Assembly (NCBI GenBank): GCA_028690055.1
Contig: JAQVBZ010000008.1
Span: 1 to 57,220 of the forward strand
From: Minisyncoccota bacterium
GTDB lineage: Bacteria; Patescibacteriota; Minisyncoccia; JAHIHE01; JAGLIN01
Direction: 5' to 3'
Length of the DNA stretch: 57,220 bases
Made by a program: the position numbers and the translations under genes
Notes under the pieces: generated by a model
What the model saw: the letters and a program-made list of their open reading frames with translations, nothing else
Told to the model about the DNA's origin: nothing
Databases searched by the model: none
Shown here: positions 23,709 through 32,091 of the stretch, piece after piece
Layout of the letters: each line of letters starts with the position of its first letter
Numbering within the stretch: the first letter of the stretch is position 1

Positions 23709-23717
23709 CTTTTAAAT

Positions 23718-24284
23718 CTATTTTGTCACTGTCAGGAAACTGGTAAAATTGAATTTGAGGTCCTGTACTCCCTTTTCCAAAATTTCCAAACCGTAGAGTG
23801 TGGCGCAGCTTTCGGGGGCTAGGACGGCGGTATCTGCCGTCAGGATGCCCTCCGAGAGATCCTTGGCGGCCTTGGCGGTGTCGTCGCGCTGTTCGATATT
23901 GGCATCGGCCCAGTTCCTCTTGATATACATCTTGCACTGCTTGATGGCCTGGTCATGGGAGGCGATGGTCTTTATGTCTTCTTTGGCAGTTCCGGGCTTT
24001 GCCAGGAGGCAGTGGATGACCGGAATCTCGAAGAGCTCCTGGATATTGAAGATATATCTGCTAATCGCATAGACGCTCTCGATGACGATACCTCCATTGG
24101 AGTTTTCGATGGGGAAGATTCCGAGGTTGATTTTTTCATTAGCAAGCGCGTTTAAAACATTTTCTACGGAAATGAGGTATTCAAGCTTGTAGCTTTCTAT
24201 ATCGTTTTTGCGGCAATATTCTTTGGCGGCTTGTTCGGAGAAACTTCCTATTGCACCCGAAACGCCGATTATTTTTTCTTCCAT
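23718..24284 (-). CDS. Prephenate dehydratase-like protein, catalytic domain only
   Basis: The 188 residues cover the PDT domain: GAIGSFSEQAA, LGIFPIENSNGGIV, SHDQAIKQC, DTAKAAK, AVLAPESCATLYGLEIL. PDT makes phenylpyruvate from prephenate. Two oddities: there is no C-terminal ACT domain for feedback by phenylalanine, and the catalytic TRF motif near the end reads TSF (NFTSFLTVTK), so the Arg is replaced by Ser. No other aromatic biosynthesis gene is in the window. Activity on prephenate is therefore doubtful, and it may bind or act on another ligand. Confidence 0.82.
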   Translation of the reverse strand: MEEKIIGVSGAIGSFSEQAAKEYCRKNDIESYKLEYLISVENVLNALANEKINLGIFPIENSNGGIVIESVYAISRYIFNIQELFEIPVIHCLLAKPGTAKEDIKTIASHDQAIKQCKMYIKRNWADANIEQRDDTAKAAKDLSEGILTADTAVLAPESCATLYGLEILEKGVQDLKFNFTSFLTVTK

Positions 24285-24506
24285 AGTTATTTTTTATAAA
24301 ATGTGCCGTTGGTTCAACCATCTCGATTGAATCTGCCGTTTTGATTTCACAATTGGTTTTTATTAATTTAATCTCATTGCGTTTTATAAAAGAGAAAATA
24401 AGTAATGGGTATTGTTCCTCCTCATCTCCCCCTAATCGGGTTGAGGGCGGGCTCTGACCCTTTTTCAGTAGGAGAGGAACCGCATACGCAGGTTCGATTG
24501 ACATAA

Positions 24507-24734
24507 TTATTTATTGGCGCGTTCAATTTCTTTGTTGTAGAAAATTGATACTACCAGTCCGAACAGGATAATGATAATAACCAGATAATTCTCTAACGAA
24601 CTGATCGGTGAATCTGAAGTAAGAGATTTTGCTATTAATATGATAATCAATACGTCGCCTAACACACTGAGATTGCTTAGATTATGCAATGTCGATGTTT
24701 TTTTCTTGGCGCTCGTTGTCGTGTCGTTTTCCAT
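24507..24734 (-). CDS. Small two-helix membrane protein
   Basis: The 75-residue protein has a polar N-terminus rich in Thr/Lys and two hydrophobic segments (about 26-38 and 48-66, LVIIIILFGLVVSIFY), then a charged tail. No family is recognised. It lies between topA and the prephenate dehydratase-like gene on the same strand. Confidence 0.55.
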   Translation of the reverse strand: MENDTTTSAKKKTSTLHNLSNLSVLGDVLIIILIAKSLTSDSPISSLENYLVIIIILFGLVVSIFYNKEIERANK

Positions 24735-24792
24735 TTTTTTATATGAATTTATTTAATGTTATCCTCTATATGAACTCGAACTATTAATAATA

Positions 24793-27015
24793 TCAACCTT
24801 CCTTCTCATGCTTGCATTCTTTATTAGAACAAATCTGTTTGTCTTTGGCGGCGAATGCCATCAGGCTTCCGCACTTGGTACATTTCTCGCCGGTCGGTTT
24901 TTGCCACATAGCGAATTTACATTCGGGGTAGTTGTTACATCCGTAGAAATTCCTGCCGGCCTTGGATTTCTTTTCGACAATGTCGCCTTTGCCGCACTCC
25001 GGGCACTTAACGCCAGTCGGTTTAGATATAGATTTGATAGTCTTGCATTCGGGGTAGCCGGAGCAACCTAAGAAGGCGCCGAAGCGGCCGTGTTTGACCA
25101 CCATAGGTTTACCGCATTTCTCGCACACTTCGTCGGAGAATTCCTCGATAAGCTTTTTTTCGTCGCCCATCGGCTTGGTGGTCTTGCAAGTCGGATAGTT
25201 GGTGCAGGCCATAAACTTGCCGAAGCGTCCGAGCTTGATAATCATCGGCGAGCCACACGCGTCGCACTTTTCATCGGTTTTTTCTTCGGTGATGGCTTTC
25301 TTGTCGATGGTTTTTTCTTTGATCTTCAGATTTTCTATGAAAGGATCGTAGAAATCCTTCATCAATTTGCGCCAGTCCTGCTCGCCCTCAGCCACCTTAT
25401 CCAAATCTCCTTCCATCTTGGCGGTAAACTCGATGTCTACTATTTTGGGAAAATGTTCGACCAAAAAGTCATTGACGATAAAGCCGATTTCTTCCGGCGC
25501 GAATCTTTTCTCTTCTTTTTTGACATAGCCGCGGTCTTGGATGGTGCTGATGATCGGCGCGTAGGTGGAAGGCCTACCGATGCCGAATTCTTCCAGCGCT
25601 TTGACCAGACCGGCCTCATTATATCTTGCCGGCGGTTGGGTGAAATGTTGTTCGGCGAGGACCTTCAACAGTTTCAATTCTTCTTTTTCTTTGAGCTCAG
25701 GGAAGGTGGTTTCTTCGCTTTTGATCGGATAAACTTTCAAGAATCCTTCGAATTTGATGGTTGAACCGCTGGAGCGCAATGTATATTTGCCGGCGGCTAT
25801 TTCGATAGTAGTAAGGTCGCTGATTGCGCTTGCCATCTGTGAGGCGAGCATCCTTTGCCAAATGAGTGTGTATAATTTGTACTGTTTCTGGTCCAAGAAT
25901 TCTTTGATGCTTTCTGGGGTCCGAGAAGGGTCGGAAGGGCGGATGGCCTCGTGTGCTTCTTGTGCGCCTTTGCTCTTGGTTTTGAAAACCCTCTGCTCGG
26001 CGTATTCTTTGCCGAAGTGGTTGGTGATATAATTCTTGGCGACTTCCAGGGAGTCTTTGCTTAAGTTCAGGGAATCGGTTCTCATATAGGTTATAAGGCC
26101 CACAGCGCCGCCTTGACCGAGCTGAACACCTTCGTAGAGCTGTTGGGCTATCATCATGGTTTGTTTGGAGCTGTAGCCCAAACGGTTGCCCGCAGCCTGC
26201 TGAAGCGTACTGGTGGTGAAAGGGGGCAGGGGATTTCTCTTGGTTTCTTTCTTCTCTATCTTATCGATTATATGTTTTTCTTTTTCCAGCTCTGACTTGA
26301 TCTTGTTCGCCTGCTTTTCGTCTTTGATATCCAATTTCTTGAGAGCTTTCTTGTCGATTTTCACTAGCTTGGCGAGGAAATTCGCATCCTTATCTTTTTT
26401 GGAAAGGTCGGAATTGATTTCCCAATATTCATCCTTGATAAAGTTCTGTATCTCGCGCTCGCGCTCAACGATAAGCCGCACTGCGACGGACTGCACTCTT
26501 CCGGCGGAAAGCCCGTAGCGGATTTTTTTCCAAAGAAACGGTGAGAGTTTGTATCCTACCAGACGATCCAAAATTCGGCGCGCCTGCTGAGCGTCCACCA
26601 GATTCAGGTCAAGCTTACGGGGATTTTCAAGCGCGGATAAAATGGCACCTTTGGTAATTTCGTGAAAAACTATGCGCTTGTATCCTTTTTTGGTTTTGCT
26701 TTTTTCCGTAAGATCCAATCCTAAAATCTGTGCCAAGTGCCAGGCGATAGCCTCTCCCTCGCGGTCCTCATCGCTTGCCAGTATGATTTCATCGCAATCT
26801 TTGGCAATCTTCTTGAGTTCTGAGGCGGTCTTTTTACTTTTGGGGCTGATGACATATTCCGGCTCGAAGCCGTTTTCCGTGTCCACGCCCAACTGGCTCT
26901 TCGGCAAATCGCGCAAATGCCCGAAAGAAGACTTGACCGTGTAGGTCTTGTCTAAAAATTTGGAGATAGTCTTTGCTTTGGTGGGAGATTCCACGATAAT
27001 GAGTTTTTTTGACAT
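24793..27015 (-). CDS. topA: DNA topoisomerase I
   Basis: This 740-residue type IA enzyme relaxes negative supercoils. The Toprim domain at the N-terminus has KLIIVESPTKAK and the acidic ASDEDREGEAIAWH. The active-site tyrosine lies in GLITYMRTDS, and PSTYAPIISTIQDRGYV follows. The C-terminus carries four zinc-ribbon repeats, three of the form CxxC...CxxYPxCK (ending at KTTKP, KTIKS and KFAMW) and a fourth ending CSNKECK. The number of ribbons is within the family's range. It is the only topoisomerase in the window. Confidence 0.97.
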   Translation of the reverse strand: MSKKLIIVESPTKAKTISKFLDKTYTVKSSFGHLRDLPKSQLGVDTENGFEPEYVISPKSKKTASELKKIAKDCDEIILASDEDREGEAIAWHLAQILGLDLTEKSKTKKGYKRIVFHEITKGAILSALENPRKLDLNLVDAQQARRILDRLVGYKLSPFLWKKIRYGLSAGRVQSVAVRLIVEREREIQNFIKDEYWEINSDLSKKDKDANFLAKLVKIDKKALKKLDIKDEKQANKIKSELEKEKHIIDKIEKKETKRNPLPPFTTSTLQQAAGNRLGYSSKQTMMIAQQLYEGVQLGQGGAVGLITYMRTDSLNLSKDSLEVAKNYITNHFGKEYAEQRVFKTKSKGAQEAHEAIRPSDPSRTPESIKEFLDQKQYKLYTLIWQRMLASQMASAISDLTTIEIAAGKYTLRSSGSTIKFEGFLKVYPIKSEETTFPELKEKEELKLLKVLAEQHFTQPPARYNEAGLVKALEEFGIGRPSTYAPIISTIQDRGYVKKEEKRFAPEEIGFIVNDFLVEHFPKIVDIEFTAKMEGDLDKVAEGEQDWRKLMKDFYDPFIENLKIKEKTIDKKAITEEKTDEKCDACGSPMIIKLGRFGKFMACTNYPTCKTTKPMGDEKKLIEEFSDEVCEKCGKPMVVKHGRFGAFLGCSGYPECKTIKSISKPTGVKCPECGKGDIVEKKSKAGRNFYGCNNYPECKFAMWQKPTGEKCTKCGSLMAFAAKDKQICSNKECKHEKEG

Positions 27016-27180
27016 ATATTGAGAAATGAGATGTTTAAATGTCTAACAACTTTTACTTTACCTGTTTGAGCGAGGGGTGTCAACCTTGGGCAGTTTGATT
27101 ATCGTATTTATAGATGATAATCATATTCAAATCATTATGCCTTGATGATATTCGAAAAACAAAACCCTCTCTCCTGCGAT

Positions 27181-27303
27181 AAAACCATCATTTTTGTCAT
27201 TCCAGTAGGAATCCCTTAAATGATATTATTCGCAGATGATACCGTTTGGCCTGTAATCCTTTATTTAAGGGATCCTTACGAGGATGACAAAAATGATGGT
27301 TTT
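27181..27303. repeat. Palindromic repeat element, family A, left of the GIY-YIG gene
   Basis: AAAACCATCATTTTTGTCAT (27181-27200) is the exact reverse complement of 27284-27303, and the pairing continues inward with errors (AGGAATCCCTTAAAT / ATTTAAGGGATCCTT). Its first 44 nt (from 27174) differ at only two positions from those of the element at 27788. It fills the gap after topA. Confidence 0.88.
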
Positions 27304-27385
27304 TATGAAATATAAATAGTTATTGATTCGATAATATTTGAAATGATGATAATATAACCGCGGACATTAAAAAGGAGGTGATTTT

Positions 27386-27679
27386 TTACAATTGATCGCT
27401 CAAATCTTTCCAGTCGGGATTTATCGATTTAATCAGTTCTTCTTTTTTATGCCTCATCCAACTTTTTATCTCCTTTTCCCTCTCGATAGCATTATAAATA
27501 TATCGATGCTGTTCGGCATAGACTAATTTCTTGCAACTATATTTTTGCGTGAAGCCTTTGATAGCACCTTCTTTATGTTCCGTGATTCTCCTTACCGGAT
27601 TATTTGTCACGCCGATATATAGCGTGCCACTCGAACTTGCCATAATATAAACATAAAAATCAAATTTTCTTCTTGGCAT
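27386..27679 (-). CDS. GIY-YIG nuclease-like protein (UPF0213/YhbQ type)
   Basis: The 97-residue single-domain protein has YVYIMASSSGTLYIGVTNNP, the two tyrosine-bearing strands of the GIY-YIG fold, then RRITEHKEG and the catalytic-Glu helix IEREKEIKSWMR. Family members cut branched or structured DNA; many short ones have unknown roles. Two near-sister palindromic repeats flank the gene, one about 80 bp beyond its 3' end and one about 110 bp beyond its 5' end, which suggests an association with these elements. Confidence 0.88.
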   Translation of the reverse strand: MPRRKFDFYVYIMASSSGTLYIGVTNNPVRRITEHKEGAIKGFTQKYSCKKLVYAEQHRYIYNAIEREKEIKSWMRHKKEELIKSINPDWKDLSDQL

Positions 27680-27787
27680 TTTGTTTTTAAGGGTAATTAG
27701 AGTCCCGAACTTAAGAATTTAAGGCCTTTTTTTATATTTTCTTGAATAATATCGAATACCAAATCAAAAGCACAAACGATTTTTTCT

Positions 27788-27913
27788 GCGATAAAACCAT
27801 CATTTTTGTCATTCCGCTAGGAATCCCTTGGAAGAATTTCTTAATTGAAATGGTGCTTTTGCGTGACGAATAGAGTTCAAGGGATTCCTCCACTGCGTTG
27901 CGGAATGACAAAA
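27788..27913. repeat. Palindromic repeat element, family A, right of the GIY-YIG gene
   Basis: The left end GCGATAAAACCATCATTTTT continues like the 27181 element through GTCATTCCGCTAGGAATCCC. The right end CAAGGGATTCCTCCACTGCG to GGAATGACAAAA closes the palindrome less perfectly. Confidence 0.82.
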
Positions 27914-27941
27914 GGGGGGGGATTGGTGCGGCAAAAAATGG

Positions 27942-27970
27942 TTGACATAAGTTCTGGAACGTATTATCAT
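27942..27970 (+). promoter_or_regulatory. Promoter of a small membrane-peptide gene
   Basis: TTGACA (27942-27947), 17-nt spacer, TATCAT (27965-27970). Confidence 0.65.
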
Positions 27971-28022
27971 TGCAAATTACTAATGTAATATAAAAACGAA
28001 TACAAAAAAAGGAGGTGAAAAA

Positions 28023-28118
28023 ATAAAAGTTTCAATAAAAACGATATTGTTGCTAATCTTTTTTTTAATTTTTACTTATGCGCTAAATCTAATTCTTAGT
28101 GCAAAAGGTACGATGTGA
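28023..28118 (+). CDS. 31-residue membrane peptide with apparent ATA start
   Basis: AGGAGGTG at 28010-28017 is a full-strength ribosome site. Seven nt after GGAGG lies ATA, then a frame of 31 codons: KVSIKTILLLIFFLIFTYAL, then NLILSAKGTM and TGA. Two lysines followed by one long hydrophobic helix is typical of small membrane peptides. No ATG, GTG or TTG fits in this frame after the ribosome site without losing the basic N-terminus; a GTG inside the site meets a stop two codons later. Start at ATA is rare, so this is either a true weak start, a base error or a decayed ATG. The promoter makes transcription likely. Confidence 0.45.
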   Translation: MKVSIKTILLLIFFLIFTYALNLILSAKGTM

Positions 28119-28143
28119 TTGGGCGGATAAAAATTATCTGATT

Positions 28144-29235
28144 CTATTTTTTCACATACCTCATCCCGCCGATTTCTTTTATCATTCCTTTCATCTCCAT
28201 GAGAGTGAGAAGTGATGACAAGCTGGCGGTTTTTATTTGAGTGGCGATGGCCAGTTTGTCGATGTGGAGTGCTTCGTCGAATGATAGATTATTCAAAATC
28301 AGCTCTTCCTCCGGGCTGTCGGGGATTATTTTTTTTGCCTCGCGGATTTCGGGGTTTGTTTCAAAATTGAATTCTTCCAGAATGTCTTCAATCTTGCAGG
28401 CGGATTTGGCCCCCATCTTGATCAGGTTGTTGGTGCCTTCGCTATTTTTGGAATAGATACTTCCCGGTACGGCGAAGACTTCGCGGTTCTGTTCCAGGGC
28501 GAAGCGGGCGGTGTGGAGCGAGCCGGAAGTATGCGAGGCTTCGATAACCAGTACGCCTTTTGAGATGCCACTGATGATGCGGTTGCGGGCGGGGAAGTTT
28601 TGTTTGAGGGGCGGCGTACCGATGGGGTACTCGCTGATTACGCAGCCGCAAGTCGCGATTTCTTTTGCGATTTGGCGATTGGAAGACGGATAGATGCTCT
28701 TTTCATCAATGCCACTACCGAGAACGGCAATGGTTCGCTGCTTCTGTTTTACACATTGCCAATGGGCGATAGTGTCCACGCCGTAAGCCATTCCGCTCAC
28801 GAGTGTTACGCCGCTTCCCGAAAGACCGCGCGCGAAATCTTCCGCGATGCGTTTTCCGTATTCGGAAATTTTGCGCGAGCCTACGATACCGATACAGAAT
28901 TCGTCCGGAAGCAGTTCTCCTTTTACATATAGCATCATCGGCGAGGAAGATATCTCCAAAAGATTCTTGGGAAAGTCCTTATCATCTTGTGTCACGATTT
29001 TTATGTTTTCTTTTTCCAATTTTTGGAGTTCTACATCAGGGTCGATCTTCTTTCTGTTCTCAATGATTTTCTCTGCGATTTTCTCTTCCAATCCGGCGGC
29101 GCGGAGCTCGGAAGAATTTGCCTCCCAAGCATTTTGTAGCGAAGAAAAATACGCCCGAAGCTTGCGCAGGCGAATCGGTCCTATCTGGGGCATTAAGTTG
29201 AATGAATTGTAATACTTTGTATCGGGGCTTGACAT
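28144..29235 (-). CDS. dprA: DNA-processing protein DprA
   Basis: I start at the ATG at 29235 (MSSPDTKYYNSFNLMPQIGP), giving 363 residues. An open extension to 29424 crosses a separate inverted-repeat element and lacks DprA similarity. The Rossmann-fold core shows IGIVGSRKISEYGKR, LVSGMAYGVDTIAHW, TIAVLGSGIDEKSIYPSSN, PARNRIISGISKGVLVIEA and SGSLHTARFALEQNREVFAV. A C-terminal winged-helix (DML1-like) domain follows. DprA loads RecA on incoming single-stranded DNA, so with the split comEC genes at 45-47 kb it supports natural competence. TGTTATCAT on the minus strand just upstream may be its -10 element. Confidence 0.95.
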   Translation of the reverse strand: MSSPDTKYYNSFNLMPQIGPIRLRKLRAYFSSLQNAWEANSSELRAAGLEEKIAEKIIENRKKIDPDVELQKLEKENIKIVTQDDKDFPKNLLEISSSPMMLYVKGELLPDEFCIGIVGSRKISEYGKRIAEDFARGLSGSGVTLVSGMAYGVDTIAHWQCVKQKQRTIAVLGSGIDEKSIYPSSNRQIAKEIATCGCVISEYPIGTPPLKQNFPARNRIISGISKGVLVIEASHTSGSLHTARFALEQNREVFAVPGSIYSKNSEGTNNLIKMGAKSACKIEDILEEFNFETNPEIREAKKIIPDSPEEELILNNLSFDEALHIDKLAIATQIKTASLSSLLTLMEMKGMIKEIGGMRYVKK

Positions 29236-29331
29236 AATAGAAAAAGTATGATAACATCCTATGTTAGTTGGACCTGCGGGTATTTTCATGCGCAGACGAG
29301 CTAAAAACAGCGCAAGATCGATATTATTGTC

Positions 29332-29450
29332 CACTATCCTGTTTATGAGTGTGAAAGTAAAAGCCACCCCTCCTAGGTCTTTTATGAGTAACTGCAAATC
29401 ATGGTATGTTTCCTTGTGATTCACACTTTGAGCTCATAAGCAGGATAGTG
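29332..29450. repeat. Inverted-repeat element upstream of dprA
   Basis: CACTATCCTG (29332-29341) with TTATGAG and TGTGAA is mirrored by TTCACA, CTCATAA and CAGGATAGTG (ending 29450). The roughly 120-bp unit is MITE-like and unrelated to families A-D. Confidence 0.65.
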
Positions 29451-29467
29451 TACGATAGTTAACAAAA

Positions 29468-29500
29468 GAAAAAGAGCTTATTTAAAAAAGCTCTTTTTCT
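29468..29500 (-). terminator. Terminator overlapping the end of pth
   Basis: GAAAAAGAGCTT pairs with AAAGCTCTTTTTC around a short A/T loop. The pth stop codon lies within the loop. Confidence 0.75.
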
Positions 29501-30012
29501 ATTGCCTTCGGCAAAGTATCGATGATGTTTTTGATCACAGCAATCTCTTCTTTGGTAAAATTTCCCAGCACATAGTTTTCTGTAGGAATTTTTCGGTTTT
29601 CGATCTGAATGCCCACACGGATCCGATTGAAGTCTTTCGAGCTCAGGGAGTCGATGATGGATTGTACACCTTTGTGTCCGGCAGAATTTCTGCTTTTTGC
29701 GACACGGAAATCTCCCAGCTTGATATCCAGATCGTCGTGTATGACGATGAGGTCTTCTATGTCTACTTTGTAAAAGTTTAGAATTTTCTGGACCGCGCGT
29801 CCTGATGCGTTCATAAAAGTCTGCGGTTTTACCAGAATGACTTTTTCACCCCCGATTTCTCCTTGGGAAAGCTCCGCTTCGAATTTTTCTTCTCGGTGGA
29901 AGGAGTCAAAATTGTAAGTGGCGGCAATACCGTCGAGCGTCATAAAGCCGACATTGTGCCTGGTGCATTCGTATTCTTTTCCGATATTTCCTAGTCCGAC
30001 GATTACTTTCAT
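29482..30012 (-). CDS. pth: Peptidyl-tRNA hydrolase
   Basis: The 176-residue enzyme frees tRNA from dropped-off peptidyl-tRNA. It has GLGNIGKEYECTRHNVGF with the catalytic His, KPQTFMNASGRAV, VIHDDLDIKLGDFR with the catalytic Asp, and GHKGVQSIIDSL. It is slightly shorter than the usual 185-200 residues. It lies 49 nt downstream of the LCP gene on the same strand and probably shares its transcript. Confidence 0.97.
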   Translation of the reverse strand: MKVIVGLGNIGKEYECTRHNVGFMTLDGIAATYNFDSFHREEKFEAELSQGEIGGEKVILVKPQTFMNASGRAVQKILNFYKVDIEDLIVIHDDLDIKLGDFRVAKSRNSAGHKGVQSIIDSLSSKDFNRIRVGIQIENRKIPTENYVLGNFTKEEIAVIKNIIDTLPKAIEKELF

Positions 30013-30061
30013 AGATTGATTGAATTAAATTTAATTCAGTGTAGCATCTTTTTTTTGAATA

Positions 30062-31369
30062 TCAAAATCCTTTACCGAGTATGATAGTGAAGTCGGCGCG
30101 CGCAGCGGCGTCTTCTTCGATTTCCGGTTTGGCGGAGAATTTTTCCATGAGGAAGCCGAGCGTTTCCGGCTTTTCAACACTTGAGGAACAATAGATACTG
30201 ACGCCGCCGAATTCCGGCTCGTCGACATTGGTGGAGCTGATGATGCGGAAGCCCATATTTTCCAAGTCGCGGGCAATAGTGTTAGCGATGTCAAGCGAGC
30301 CGGTACCGTTTTCGATGGCAATGAGTGCGGCTTCTTTCTGGATGGCCGCTTTTTTCTTTTCGGGCATCTGCATATTGAAAAGATTTTTCCCCAACTCGTT
30401 GATAGCTGAGTAATCGCCGGTTTTGGTATCTAGCGTGGACCCCAGGCCTACATTGGTGCCACGCAGATATGTCTGTGTGTCGACGGTTTGTGCGGTGATA
30501 TTATGGCTTTTTATTTCTTTCAAAAGCTGATAGAATCGCGGCAGTTCTTTGGGCTCGATGTCCGTCCTCAGGTTTTGCGAGAGGGAAAGGTACATATCGC
30601 CGAATGCTCCGATGTCGGCGGAAGAATATTTTTCGTATACTTTCTGCCGGAAAGCTTTGATGACTTCCTGCTGCCGTTTGATGCGGTCGAAATCTCCCAT
30701 CGTGCTGTGGCGGGAGCGGGCGACTTTGAGCGCGGTTGCGCCGTCCAAGTGATGCCAGCCTTTTTTGATATAAAAAGGGTCATAGCCGTTAGTGAAATTG
30801 GGATAGGCGGGATCGTTGATGTCGTTTTCCAGATAGACGTCGATGCCGTCCACCGAGTCGATAATCTTGATGAAGCCCTGGAAGTCCAGCTGGGCATAAT
30901 AGTCGATATGCAGTCCCGACACCTCTTCTATGGTCTGCTCAAGGAGTTCGATGCCGTTCTTTTCTGCCGATTTGTCACCGATTGCTTTGACGGCGTTGAT
31001 TTTGCTTCTGATATTCGTACCTGTGACTTCTACATAGAGGTCACGGGGAATGGAAAGGAGCGCTGCTTCGTGGGTGTCGGGCTTGAGGCTGGCAATCATA
31101 ATCGTGTCGGTGAGCTGTCCGCCGTTGTGCCCTTCGCCACCGCAGCCCAGGAGCAGGATATTTACCTGCCGGTTTTCCTCACCTTTTAATTTCTCGCTGG
31201 GATTTACAATCATATCGCTAAATTGTCTCATGACGGACATCTTGGTCTTTTGGCCCGAGATAAACATATTGCCAGTGGCAGACAGGAGATTGTAAAGAAA
31301 AACGGATATAAAAACAACCGTAAATAGGAATATGGTTGTGAAGATTTTTAAAAAAGTTTTTTTTGGCAT
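30062..31369 (-). CDS. LytR-CpsA-Psr (LCP) family protein
   Basis: The 435-residue protein has an N-terminal membrane helix (about 8-30). The LCP domain runs roughly 65-250 with NILLLGCGGEGHNGGQLTDT, IASLKPDTHEAALLSIPRDL, a basic DFDRIKRQQEV and LKVARSRHSTMGD, which hold the conserved Asp and Arg residues that bind the polyprenyl pyrophosphate. A C-terminal LytR_C domain follows (about 335-430, AALIAIENGTGSLDIANTIA). LCP enzymes attach glycopolymers to peptidoglycan or surface proteins on the outer side of the membrane. No polymer synthesis genes are adjacent. Confidence 0.95.
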   Translation of the reverse strand: MPKKTFLKIFTTIFLFTVVFISVFLYNLLSATGNMFISGQKTKMSVMRQFSDMIVNPSEKLKGEENRQVNILLLGCGGEGHNGGQLTDTIMIASLKPDTHEAALLSIPRDLYVEVTGTNIRSKINAVKAIGDKSAEKNGIELLEQTIEEVSGLHIDYYAQLDFQGFIKIIDSVDGIDVYLENDINDPAYPNFTNGYDPFYIKKGWHHLDGATALKVARSRHSTMGDFDRIKRQQEVIKAFRQKVYEKYSSADIGAFGDMYLSLSQNLRTDIEPKELPRFYQLLKEIKSHNITAQTVDTQTYLRGTNVGLGSTLDTKTGDYSAINELGKNLFNMQMPEKKKAAIQKEAALIAIENGTGSLDIANTIARDLENMGFRIISSTNVDEPEFGGVSIYCSSSVEKPETLGFLMEKFSAKPEIEEDAAARADFTIILGKGF

Positions 31370-31504
31370 ATTTGAAGAAGAAAGTCTTGATTTGATGTTT
31401 TAATTTTACAATAAGCATAGAGATATGTCTATCTTTGCGGTACTTGCCAAAATGGAATATATGTGATATATATAACTACAATATGAAAATTGGAGGACCG
31501 TATA

Positions 31505-31771
31505 ATGGAACCAAAAAAAGTTGATCCTTGTGCACCAGCTAACCTGTATGTTATAAGACAAAAAATAGAAAAATGTTATTGGTATTTGTATAGGAAGCTC
31601 AGACTTCTGATCCTTGCGGTCATTGTCTTGACGGTTGTTATTTGTGTTCTTTTAGTTGATTATCTGAATGCCTTATTTCAACTTTTAAAAAGACTGACCG
31701 AGCCGTTGCTTATCTTAATATTAAGCGGGTTATATTTCGGATTTAACTATTTAGAGAGCAGGAGTAAATAA
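31505..31771 (+). CDS. Small two-helix membrane protein
   Basis: TTGGAGGACC ends 5 nt before the ATG at 31505; an in-frame TTG at 31490 lies within that ribosome site, so it is not the start. The 88-residue product has a Pro/Cys-containing N-terminus, a basic segment and two helices (about 33-58 and 65-82). No family is recognised. It forms a pair with the next tiny gene. Confidence 0.6.
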   Translation: MEPKKVDPCAPANLYVIRQKIEKCYWYLYRKLRLLILAVIVLTVVICVLLVDYLNALFQLLKRLTEPLLILILSGLYFGFNYLESRSK

Positions 31772-31828
31772 TTATCTGCTCATCAAATCTATTTTTAGTA
31801 ATAGCGTAATAGGAGGGGGTGTCTATCA

Positions 31829-31957
31829 ATGAAAACAAAAATCAAAAGATTTGTGGACTTACTTTTTTTTGGCTTTGTAGCTGTTATGGTTGTCCGCGGA
31901 ATTGTGACGGCTATTTTTGAGGCCGTCATATTAAAAAGAATATCTAGAAATAAATGA
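31829..31957 (+). CDS. 42-residue membrane peptide
   Basis: AGGAGGGGGTG (31811-31821) is followed by an ATG at 31829. The frame encodes MKTKIKRFVDLLFFGFVAVM, continuing with VVRGIVTAIFEAVIL and a basic tail, with TGA at 31955-31957. A basic start and one long hydrophobic helix fit a small membrane peptide. The strong ribosome site and position after another small membrane gene support it. Confidence 0.55.
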   Translation: MKTKIKRFVDLLFFGFVAVMVVRGIVTAIFEAVILKRISRNK

Positions 31958-32091
31958 GATTGGCGGTGAAAGTGTGATAAACGCATAACGCCGCTTTTTA
32001 TTTGGTGAAGTTGTCACGCAAAAACTATGTTTGACTTAGGCCCTTAAAAGTTATATCATAAGCTCATAAAAGCTTAAAAATAATTCAATAT

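Noticed and set aside
27372-27520. AAAGGAGGTGA on the plus strand, antisense to the GIY-YIG gene end; its complement resembles the 3' end of 16S rRNA
   Set aside because: No convincing frame follows (the TTG frame is antisense to the nuclease gene) and there is no other rRNA sequence nearby. A 12-nt match alone is not evidence of an rRNA remnant.
29236-29424. 63-codon N-terminal extension of dprA
   Set aside because: It crosses an inverted-repeat unit and has no similarity to DprA; the ATG at 29235 fits the family.
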